Shown in pieces: positions 17,837 through 24,121 of a DNA stretch of 64,000 nucleotides. The number at the start of each line of letters is the position of its first letter. Within the stretch, counting starts at the first letter, position 1. The stretch covers positions 46,239 through 110,238 of the forward strand of contig NZ_QICL01000016.1 of NCBI RefSeq assembly GCF_003201355.1, in the 5' to 3' direction. The position numbers and the translations under genes are program-made. The notes beneath the pieces were generated by a model that saw only the letters and a program-made list of their open reading frames with translations, had not been told where the DNA came from and did not search any database. The stretch is from Indolivaga alginatilytica. GTDB lineage: Bacteria; Bacteroidota; Bacteroidia; Bacteroidales; Dysgonomonadaceae.

Positions 17837-19346
17837 GATGCGACTGACTGTCAGAAATGGCAGTCAGTTTTTTTATTTTCTCTCTGTATCTCGTATTATC
17901 ACTTAGGATTGTATTTACAAATTCGTTGATTTTCGTGGTTTGATATTGATTTTTCTGATATTGCAGTTTTTCGGGAAATATCAAACCAATCATATTATAT
18001 TTAGTCTCAATATCCATTACAGCAAAGAACTTATCAAGGTTTGATAACAGATTCAACCCAAAATTTAATTTACTGTCAAAGTTCGTATCTATGGATAGTA
18101 TTTGTTCTTGTTCAAACTTCAATTCTCGTATTTGTTTTTCTATACGTTCTTTCATTGAATGATAATCACTATCGTTAGTTTTACCATCAAGCCATTTATC
18201 TTGTAATGTGATAAGTTTAGTTCCAAGAGTTTCTATTTGTGGTGTTATGGACTTTGCTTTGTTTTTAAACCCACCTTTGCGTTCCCGTGATACATCTTTC
18301 AATATTTCTACATATAAATCTGCAACCTCTTGTTTTGGTTTAAATGTATATAACATCTTTGTAAACTCGTTATGTGCTTCATCTGCCCTAAATGAAGTAT
18401 GACCTGCGTTACCACAATAATAATAGCTGTAAATTCCCCCATTTCCTTTAGATGGACTACCTGTTAGTTTTCGTCCACAGATAGGGCATTCAAGGAAATC
18501 CCTGAGATATAAATCTTCCCTTTTCTTACTATACTTAGGATTGGTTTTCACTACCCGACCATCGAGAACATCTTGCACTTTATAGAAGGTGGCTTCATCT
18601 ATCAATGCTTCATGCAGACCATCTTTCCAATATTCAGGTGTACCCTCATGTTCAGGCACTCTTACTTTTCCTATATAAACTTTGTTCCTAAGTATTCTTT
18701 GACACGTTGATACACTTTCTTTTATTTTCAGTTGTTCTCTTACTTGTTTTACTGATTTTGTCCCTGTAGCAACTTCTTTAAATAACATTTTTATTTCTTC
18801 TGCCCTTTCATTTGGTTGCAACACTGCATTCTCCAATGAATCACGACCGTTTGTATAACCAATTGGGCTTGACCCCATATAACACCCAAGTTGAGCAGCT
18901 TTAACCATTCCACCTTTTACTCGTTGTGAGATTCTTTTGTTCTCAATCTCAGGAGAAGCAAGGTAGGTAGCAAGAATAGCCAAATTTTCAGGAATATTTA
19001 AATCTAATGGTTGCTCCATACATTCCACATCAACGCCTAATGATGCTAAATACCTTATCTCAGTTAAAGCAAACTCTAAATTCCTTGAAAACCTATCCCA
19101 TTTTACAAACAATAAAGCGTCAATATTCTTATGATTGGCTTTTATATATTGCTTCATTTCCTGATATTTTTTCCTCTTGGTAAAAGTTTTTGCTGAGTAA
19201 TCTTCTTCAAAGTGTTTCACATTATTGTAATTCTTGAAGCCACAATATTTTTCTAACTGTTCTTTTTGAAAAATCAAGCTATACCCTGTATCAGCTTGTT
19301 CTTTGGTAGAAACCCTTGTATATAATATTACATTCTTATTTTTCAT
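17832..19346 (-). CDS. Large serine recombinase (probable island integrase)
   Basis: The 504-residue protein has an N-terminal resolvase catalytic domain (VILYTRVSTKEQADTGYS, nucleophile Ser13; FVKWDRFSRN; ENKRISQRVKGGM). A recombinase domain follows with SPIGYTNGRD and RILRNKVYIGKVRVPEHEG, then a zinc ribbon (ECPICGRKLTG to YYYCGNAGH), then a helical, probably coiled-coil segment near 380-440. This is the layout of integrases that insert and excise phages and islands. Its last four codons overlap the tRNA repeat and its stop is inside the tRNA gene. No other intact integrase gene is present in the island. Confidence 0.9.
   Translation of the reverse strand: MKNKNVILYTRVSTKEQADTGYSLIFQKEQLEKYCGFKNYNNVKHFEEDYSAKTFTKRKKYQEMKQYIKANHKNIDALLFVKWDRFSRNLEFALTEIRYLASLGVDVECMEQPLDLNIPENLAILATYLASPEIENKRISQRVKGGMVKAAQLGCYMGSSPIGYTNGRDSLENAVLQPNERAEEIKMLFKEVATGTKSVKQVREQLKIKESVSTCQRILRNKVYIGKVRVPEHEGTPEYWKDGLHEALIDEATFYKVQDVLDGRVVKTNPKYSKKREDLYLRDFLECPICGRKLTGSPSKGNGGIYSYYYCGNAGHTSFRADEAHNEFTKMLYTFKPKQEVADLYVEILKDVSRERKGGFKNKAKSITPQIETLGTKLITLQDKWLDGKTNDSDYHSMKERIEKQIRELKFEQEQILSIDTNFDSKLNFGLNLLSNLDKFFAVMDIETKYNMIGLIFPEKLQYQKNQYQTTKINEFVNTILSDNTRYREKIKKLTAISDSQSHL
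17843..17875 (+). terminator. Intrinsic terminator downstream of tRNA-Lys, inside the recombinase coding end
   Basis: ACTGACTG (17843-17850) and CAGTCAGT (17861-17868) form a perfect 8-bp stem with a 10-nt loop, followed by seven T residues. On the plus strand it ends the tRNA transcript about 10 nt past the mature 3' end. The same bases encode the C-terminal residues of the recombinase on the minus strand. Confidence 0.75.
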
Positions 19347-19947
19347 AACTTATTAAATTTTTCTCTCTTATTTTTAATTCTATATCGGCTAATTGATATA
19401 AATTTTTTCTTATTTCTTCTATTTGCTCTTTTGTAAATTTGTTTTTCCCTTTATTTAAAACCTTTTTACATACTTCTAAACTTAACATTCATAAAGATTT
19501 TACACCTTTATTTTTATACTTGTATTCGCTACAAGTAAGCGTCTGGAATCATCATAGACATAGCATATCAAAGTACGCTCTTAAACAATCTACATTCTTG
19601 GATAAATCCCTTATATATCATTACATAAATTTTTCTTCTAATCATTATTTTCACATTACCAATACCTATTACAAATCAAAAAAAACAGCAATATAAACCT
19701 ATCCCCAATGTTTCCATTGAGGGCAGATTATTCATAATGCTGTTTTTTGATTATATTAACAAATATACTTTTTTTATTTTTCATTCCCAAATGGATTTTC
19801 AAATTTTGAAGAAAAATTTTTCTGGAATTTTTTTGAAGTGAGATACACACAAGATAATGTACTCGATTTTAGGGGGTATCGTTTTCTTGTCTTTTAATCA
19901 GATGGATACGTAGGTAGGGGGTGGGGTATGGGATACCTACCCCACTG
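19347..19947. other. AT-rich intergenic region between recombinase and resolvase
   Basis: This 600-bp stretch shows no convincing gene. An 85-codon plus-strand frame (19439-19696) has low-complexity, Ser/Tyr/His-rich content and no recognisable domain. The left end must contain the recombinase promoter on the minus strand. The right end, from 19910, holds the G-rich hairpin described separately. Confidence 0.5.
19910..19945 (-). terminator. Alternative hairpins downstream of resolvase gene
   Basis: GTAGGTA (19910-19916) can pair with TACCTAC (19934-19940), or GTGGGGTA (19921-19928) with TACCCCAC (19938-19945). The two stems are mutually exclusive. The position directly after the resolvase stop fits a terminator, but the expected U-tract is weak. 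Confidence 0.4.
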
Positions 19948-20574
19948 TTAAATTATAGCTTTTACTTTTCGTAATGTGTTTACGCTAGTTCCCGTTATCT
20001 TTGTAATGTTTCTGAGCGAATAACCTTTTCTCAGTAACTTTACATCTTCTGAATATTGGTCTTTCATCACTTCATCATCTTTCTTATAACCAACCTTGCG
20101 ACCAACACGACCACCGTTAGCCAAATGATTTTTGTACCCTGATTCAACTCTTTCTCTAATAGTTTTACGTTCCATTCGTGCCACTTCCGCAAGTATAGTG
20201 ATTAAGAATTGGGACATTGGATTAATCTCCTTATCTAATGTTAGTGTTTCAATATTATAGTTTTGAATATATAATGAAATTCTGTTTTGGTTTAGTAATT
20301 CAATGGTTTGCAAGGTCTGTAAAGTATCTCTACCCAATCTGCTAAGTTCTGTTACCAAAACTTTATCTATATCATTGGTATTAACAAACTCTATCAAATC
20401 CATTAATGCAGGGCGTTCTGTATTCTTTTTAGCACCGCTAATTTGTTCAGCGAACACTTTTATTATCTCATAGTTGTTTTGACTTGCAAATACTGTTAAA
20501 TCATTTATCTGACGTTGATAATCTTGCGTTCCATTTGAACTACTTACCCTTGCATATATTACTACTCGTTTCAT
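19948..20574 (-). CDS. Small serine recombinase (resolvase/invertase family)
   Basis: The 208-residue protein has the resolvase catalytic domain: VVIYARVSSSNGTQDYQRQ with Ser11 as nucleophile, LVTELSRLGRDTLQTLQT, and IREAR-like AEVARMERKTIRERVESG. The C-terminal 45 residues form a helix-turn-helix (LLRKGYSLRNITKITGTSVNTLRKV). Such enzymes resolve cointegrates or invert DNA segments. A palindrome ATCATTTATGAT lies 7 bp upstream of its ATG, matching two sites near the XRE gene, so it is probably repressed by that regulator. Confidence 0.9.
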   Translation of the reverse strand: MKRVVIYARVSSSNGTQDYQRQINDLTVFASQNNYEIIKVFAEQISGAKKNTERPALMDLIEFVNTNDIDKVLVTELSRLGRDTLQTLQTIELLNQNRISLYIQNYNIETLTLDKEINPMSQFLITILAEVARMERKTIRERVESGYKNHLANGGRVGRKVGYKKDDEVMKDQYSEDVKLLRKGYSLRNITKITGTSVNTLRKVKAII

Positions 20575-20580
20575 TATATT

Positions 20581-20592
20581 ATCATTTATGAT
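20581..20592. promoter_or_regulatory. Candidate XRE operator 1 (resolvase promoter)
   Basis: ATCATTTATGAT is a perfect 5-bp inverted repeat with a 2-bp centre, directly upstream of the resolvase start. It shares the form ATCATnnATGAT with 21144-21155 and 21194-21205. Confidence 0.55.
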
Positions 20593-20671
20593 TACAATTC
20601 AAAAGTAATTATAATTAATATATCTACCAATAAAAATAGTAGTTATTTTTATTATATTTACTGTTTTATGG

Positions 20672-20679
20672 TATATTTG
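20672..20679 (+). promoter_or_regulatory. -7 element (TATATTTG) very close to a start codon
   Basis: TATATTTG matches the Bacteroidetes -7 consensus and ends only 4 bp before the ATG at 20684. Transcription would then begin at or just inside the start codon, implying a leaderless or nearly leaderless mRNA. Confidence 0.5.
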
Positions 20680-20683
20680 TAGG

Positions 20684-20914
20684 ATGAAAGAGAAAGAATC
20701 ACAGCAAAGACAGGTTATCCATGTTCATGTATTGCCAAATGATGAACATTACTATTTCGGGTCAATACAGGCTATCTATGACACTTTTACTAAGGATGAT
20801 ATTGGCATAGCTGCACAGACCCTATATAATAGGGGATTGAGTGAGTTTTATATGAATGACAAGGTGGTAATCCGTAAAGGGATATTGCAACAAAAGAAGC
20901 ACACAAAGAAATAG
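20684..20914 (+). CDS. Small hypothetical protein of mobile elements
   Basis: The 76-residue protein has the pattern QVIHVHVLPNDEHYYFGSIQAIYDTFTKDDIGIAAQTLYN, then a basic C-terminus ending in KKHTKK. I do not recognise a defined domain. It lies between the resolvase and the XRE gene and converges with the latter, leaving two bases between stops. The low-GC composition matches the island. It could be a DNA-binding accessory factor, since it is small and basic at its end, but that is only a guess. Confidence 0.65.
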   Translation: MKEKESQQRQVIHVHVLPNDEHYYFGSIQAIYDTFTKDDIGIAAQTLYNRGLSEFYMNDKVVIRKGILQQKKHTKK

Positions 20915-20916
20915 TA

Positions 20917-21135
20917 TTATTCAACGTCCACAATATCAACTAATTTAACGTTCAAACCTTGACTTATTTTTAGCAATGTGCCAATCGTAGGATTGGTTCT
21001 ACCTTTCTCAATTCTTATTAAATTATTGTATTCAATATCAAGGTTAACAGATAATTCCATTAAGGTTAAATTTTTGCTCTCTCTTAATTCTCTGATTTTC
21101 AATCCAATTTTCCTTATTACAACTTCTTTACTCAT
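20917..21135 (-). CDS. XRE/Cro-type helix-turn-helix regulator
   Basis: The 72-residue protein is essentially a single HTH_3 domain. KIRELRESKNLTLMELSVNL and EYNNLIRIEKGRTNPTIGTLLKIS give the four-helix core, and QGLNVKLVDIV the closing helix. It has no effector domain. A palindrome ATCATAAATGAT lies 9 bp upstream of its ATG, and matching sites precede the resolvase gene and the plus-strand gene at 21264. It is therefore a good candidate for an autoregulated repressor of the island's recombination functions. Confidence 0.85.
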   Translation of the reverse strand: MSKEVVIRKIGLKIRELRESKNLTLMELSVNLDIEYNNLIRIEKGRTNPTIGTLLKISQGLNVKLVDIVDVE

Positions 21136-21143
21136 AAAATTAT

Positions 21144-21155
21144 ATCATAAATGAT
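21144..21155. promoter_or_regulatory. Candidate XRE operator 2 (autoregulation)
   Basis: ATCATAAATGAT is a perfect 5-bp inverted repeat with a 2-bp centre, directly upstream of the XRE gene start on the minus strand. Confidence 0.55.
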
Positions 21156-21175
21156 TGGCTGTAAAGGAAAATGTT

Positions 21176-21183
21176 TACTTTTG
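21176..21183 (+). promoter_or_regulatory. -7 promoter element for the gene at 21264
   Basis: TACTTTTG fits TAnnTTTG. The predicted transcription start falls at or just before the 18-bp palindrome 21191-21208, so a bound repressor would block it. Confidence 0.6.
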
Positions 21184-21190
21184 CACCATT

Positions 21191-21208
21191 ACAATCATAT
21201 ATGATTGT
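21191..21208. promoter_or_regulatory. Candidate XRE operator 3, perfect 18-bp palindrome
   Basis: ACAATCATATATGATTGT is a perfect palindrome whose core ATCATATATGAT has the same form as the sites at 20581 and 21144. It sits immediately downstream of a -7 box. Confidence 0.65.
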
Positions 21209-21263
21209 TTAAGGAGTGAGCTGAAAATCCTTATTAAAGAGTAAGCTTAAATAAATTTAATAT

Positions 21264-21911
21264 ATGAAGAAAGTCTTCTTATCAACTCTAATGTTGGCAA
21301 CAACATTTTGCTTATCTGCCCAAAAAGGCAAAAATTCCCTTCAATTAAATGGTGGGTATGGTTCAAAAATTGAAAGTATTGGAGGGGGTGTTCAGTTTAA
21401 TTTGGCAAATAAACCTCAATATGTTATTGGAACTAATGCTAAATTGCCAATATTCAATGATATTGCCAATATGTTACAAACTCTTTCAGATTGTGGATTA
21501 GGTAAAATGGAGGAATGGATGAATAAAGGTGGGGGTTATTACCATTCAAGCTCTCAATTTTACAACTTCAAATCAGCAGAAAATGGTATATTAGATAATT
21601 CGATACAATATTTACTCACAGGTGAAGAAACATACATCAACCAAGTTGATATAATGTTAAATATAGGGCTTGAACAAAATAGTCAAGAAGCATTAAAGAT
21701 TTTTAAAGATTTTGTTCTTAAAACTCTTAATGCAACAAATATTCCTATTCCCACAAAATTAATACAAAACATAGAACTATTTAAAAAATACACAAAAGAT
21801 TTTGACAATTATATCATAAGATTCGAATGTACAAAAGCTCAAAAGATGGAATGGTGTACCTTAAGCATTATCACTAAATTAAATGACAATTCGAGTCCTT
21901 ATTTGTACTAA
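21264..21911 (+). CDS. Exported protein of unknown function, apparently chimeric
   Basis: The 215-residue protein starts with a signal peptide (MKKVFLSTLMLATTFCLSAQ) and two beta-strand-like segments (NSLQLNGGYGSKIESIGGGVQFN) typical of a Bacteroidetes outer-membrane barrel start. From about residue 55 the character changes to a soluble helical protein (DIANMLQTLSDCGLGKMEEW, EALKIFKDFVLKTLNA), with no further barrel strands. This looks like a barrel gene 5' end fused to an unrelated reading frame. I do not recognise the C-terminal part. Its promoter overlaps a candidate XRE operator. Confidence 0.6.
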   Translation: MKKVFLSTLMLATTFCLSAQKGKNSLQLNGGYGSKIESIGGGVQFNLANKPQYVIGTNAKLPIFNDIANMLQTLSDCGLGKMEEWMNKGGGYYHSSSQFYNFKSAENGILDNSIQYLLTGEETYINQVDIMLNIGLEQNSQEALKIFKDFVLKTLNATNIPIPTKLIQNIELFKKYTKDFDNYIIRFECTKAQKMEWCTLSIITKLNDNSSPYLY

Positions 21912-21924
21912 CTAAAATATTACA

Positions 21925-22055
21925 AATAACAATTTCTATGGCTTAGGAAGCTATTCTTTTAATTCTTGAATCGAAATCTAAATCTTCAAGGGATTGATTC
22001 GAGAATAGAAAGCTTAAGCCTTATAGAGAAAGCTGTCAAGCTTTCATTTGTTATT
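21925..22055. repeat. Long imperfect inverted repeat between convergent genes
   Basis: The outer arms AATAACAA (21925-21932) and TTGTTATT (22048-22055) enclose longer imperfectly paired blocks: TTTCTATGGCTTAGGAAGC against GCTTAAGCCTTATAGAGAA, and GAATCGAAATC against GATTGATTCG. A perfect internal hairpin GAAAGCT-gtca-AGCTTTC lies at 22028-22045. It occupies the gap between two convergent genes and could be a bidirectional terminator or a cassette boundary. Confidence 0.5.
21980..22008 (+). repeat. 29-bp imperfect direct repeat, copy 1
   Basis: This copy begins AAATCTTC and ends ATTGATTCGAGAATAG. It matches 23189-23217 at 23 of 29 positions with identical spacing. The two copies flank the 323-codon gene. 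Confidence 0.5.
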
Positions 22056-22072
22056 GCTTGTGTAAATATATA

Positions 22073-23044
22073 TTAAAAAGAATATATTTTTTGACATTTA
22101 TTGAGAATAGCCTCATACATTGGTCTATTTTTAGTGTAGTCAAATTTCAATATTTCTGAGGCCTCAGATGCAGCTTTTTGTATCATTCTTGGATATTCAT
22201 TATTCATATCAATGAAATCGAATTGCTTCCTTTCTTGCACAAAAGACAGAAACTCTTTTTCTTTTATCAGTCCATTTTCCATCAAATTATTTTGTATATA
22301 TTGAGCTACTTTAGGATGATTAAAAATCAATTCATTCAATTTTTTATTTTGTAGGTCAGCCCAATCTTTATGCTTATTTCTAAAATCATTAGTCCATTTT
22401 ATTAAATATACACATTCATCAAAGTCTTGATGTTTAGAATATGTTTCATCTCCATCTCCGTAAGTTTCGCCACAAAAAGGGTGGACTTTTATATCAAATA
22501 ATTCGGATAAATTTCCTGAAAAATTATCAGTGCTATTGTTAGATAAATTAAAAATCTCATTCTTAAAATATAGATTTAAGATAAATAAAGCACCCATTCC
22601 CCGAAGTAGATGTTTTATATTAGCTTTAGATAGATTAACTGAACGATTATGTTTAACAGCTTGATAAGCTTTCGTCCAATCTGCACTACTTGTTCCCCTC
22701 TTGTTAGCTTTTCTTAATGGAGTAAAGATTTTATTATCTTGGCTTTGAAAATAGAAATTAGCTGCTGAAACAATAACAACTTTTTTGCTAAGCATCCATC
22801 TTTGTTCTAATAAATCTAAGCAATCTGTGTCAAAGAATAAATCTTTATCATTAGATTTAGTACCCCCATTTATAAAATACAAATCTTTAGATATTGCTTC
22901 AATTTCAACTACACACCTAATTAACAATTCGGCTATTTCTACAGAATAAATAGAAATTTGGTTATCATCAAAATGAACGTGACTTGATAATTCTATTATT
23001 TCCTTTTCCAACTTCTTATATACGGGCCAATAAAGATTTGTCAT
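22073..23044 (-). CDS. Hypothetical 323-residue protein, possible HEPN-like fold
   Basis: I do not recognise the family. The protein is soluble and largely helical, without signal peptide or membrane segments. The stretch DWTKAYQAVKHNRSVNLSKANIKHLLRGMGA near residues 122-153 resembles the Tyr-x2-Val-Lys-His-x-Arg motif of some HEPN-like helical proteins, a group rich in RNases and phage-defence factors. The canonical R-x4-6-H motif is not evident. AT-rich composition, position in the island and flanking imperfect direct repeats suggest a cargo gene. A defence function is speculation. Confidence 0.55.
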   Translation of the reverse strand: MTNLYWPVYKKLEKEIIELSSHVHFDDNQISIYSVEIAELLIRCVVEIEAISKDLYFINGGTKSNDKDLFFDTDCLDLLEQRWMLSKKVVIVSAANFYFQSQDNKIFTPLRKANKRGTSSADWTKAYQAVKHNRSVNLSKANIKHLLRGMGALFILNLYFKNEIFNLSNNSTDNFSGNLSELFDIKVHPFCGETYGDGDETYSKHQDFDECVYLIKWTNDFRNKHKDWADLQNKKLNELIFNHPKVAQYIQNNLMENGLIKEKEFLSFVQERKQFDFIDMNNEYPRMIQKAASEASEILKFDYTKNRPMYEAILNKCQKIYSF

Positions 23045-23458
23045 ATTTTGTGCTATATAAATTCAATTTATAAATATATCATTTTTTAAGAAAAGAAGTG
23101 TCATGTTCTGTATATTGATAATAACTTGAGGTGATTTTATCCTACTTCATTATAATTTATATATTCTTTCAACTGATACAATTTATTTAAATCTTCTATA
23201 AATTGGTTCGAGAACAGTTGCAGAGGGATCACTAAGACAATAAGAAAATTCAAGCAAAATCCTGAATAGCAGATGATATCGGGAGTTTTTCTTTTTTATA
23301 CCTACCCCTATTTTAGCAGAATAAAGCACCATATCAGAGGTGAAATCGGCGAACTTTATTAGTCCACCGAACAGGATCTTTATTCATTGATTAACTGCAT
23401 TTTGCGCACACTGATTTACAGCTAAAACAAGTAATTTTAAACTTTAAAATCAGGGCGT
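23045..23458. other. Non-coding region before the integrase remnant
   Basis: No gene is visible. It contains copy 2 of the 29-bp repeat (23189-23217). Next to it is GGGATCAC (23226-23233), which equals 8 bases of the tRNA-Lys 3' end, within CAGaGGGATCAC. An AATAAAG/CTTTATT inverted repeat lies near 23319-23360. The 3' part presumably was the leader of the integrase gene. Confidence 0.45.
23189..23217 (+). repeat. 29-bp imperfect direct repeat, copy 2
   Basis: AAATCTTC-n5-ATTGGTTCGAGAACAG, paired with 21980-22008. It is followed 8 bp later by the tRNA-like GGGATCAC. Confidence 0.5.
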
Positions 23459-24027
23459 ATGAAACGGAATTATTTCTCAATCCTTTTCTTTATTAAAAAG
23501 ACCAAACTTCTCAAAAATGGAGAAGCACTAATCTGTTTACGGATCACTGTTAACGACCAGCGTGCAGAGTTACAGATCAAAAGAAGCATAGATATCCGCA
23601 AATGGAACAGTACCAAGGAATCTGCCACAAGAAAAGACCGCAAAGAACTGGAATTGAATCACTATCTGGAAACGCTTCGGGGCAAAGTCCTCCAAATTCA
23701 TCGTGATCTGGAGATAGACAACAAACCTGTAACTGCTGAAATTATCAAAAAACTGTTCTACGGGGAGGGTGAAGCCCCAAGATGTTATTGGTCTCTTTTG
23801 AAGAACATAGTCGAAAATGCCGGGAATTATTAGGCAAAGAGTATGTCTTGGGAACTGTTCTTCGTTATGAAAGAACAGTTAAATACCTCTCTGAATGTGA
23901 CGATGCTTTTCTTTGCTGTCAGGGGATCGGAATAGGCAAGTTTGAAAGCATAATCTTTTGCAAGTTGTATCTCAATAAAAAAATAGGTGACGATAAAAGG
24001 CTTGTAACAATAATATTGGGAAGATGA
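23459..24027 (+). pseudogene. Broken tyrosine recombinase (Bacteroidetes integrase) remnant
   Basis: The first frame (23459-23833) encodes the Arm-DNA-binding region of a Bacteroides-type integrase: SILFFIKKTKLLKNGEALI, RAELQIKRSIDIRKWNS and LETLRGKVLQIHRDLE. Near 23780 the homology moves to another frame, which continues with LLVSFEEHSRKCRELLGKEY and LRYERTVKYLSE, the usual core-binding start. The rest decays and ends at 24027. The catalytic R-H-R-Y domain is absent. It is a frameshifted, truncated relic that marks an earlier integration or recombination event just before the dextran locus. Confidence 0.85.
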
Positions 24028-24086
24028 AGATATGGTAAAAATCACCTTTTAAGTTAAATACTTACGATAAATTTATTTAATAGTTT

Positions 24087-24094
24087 TATATTTG
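24087..24094 (+). promoter_or_regulatory. -7 promoter element of the dextran-locus regulator
   Basis: TATATTTG is an exact TAnnTTTG match 28 bp before the ATG at 24122, leaving a leader of about 20 nt. Confidence 0.6.
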
Positions 24095-24121
24095 CCGATA
24101 AGCCGATTTATATACTATTCC

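Noticed and set aside
19439..19696. 85-codon plus-strand open frame in the island
   Set aside because: It lies in very AT-rich DNA, has no recognisable domain and an unlikely composition rich in Ser, His and Tyr, and no promoter or spacing supports it.
23197..23236. Degenerate tRNA T-arm (GGTTCGAG) followed by GGGATCAC as a true attachment site
   Set aside because: GGTTCGAG is better explained by the 29-bp repeat shared with 21980-22008, so only the GGGATCAC octamer remains. I list it as a possibility, not as a feature.
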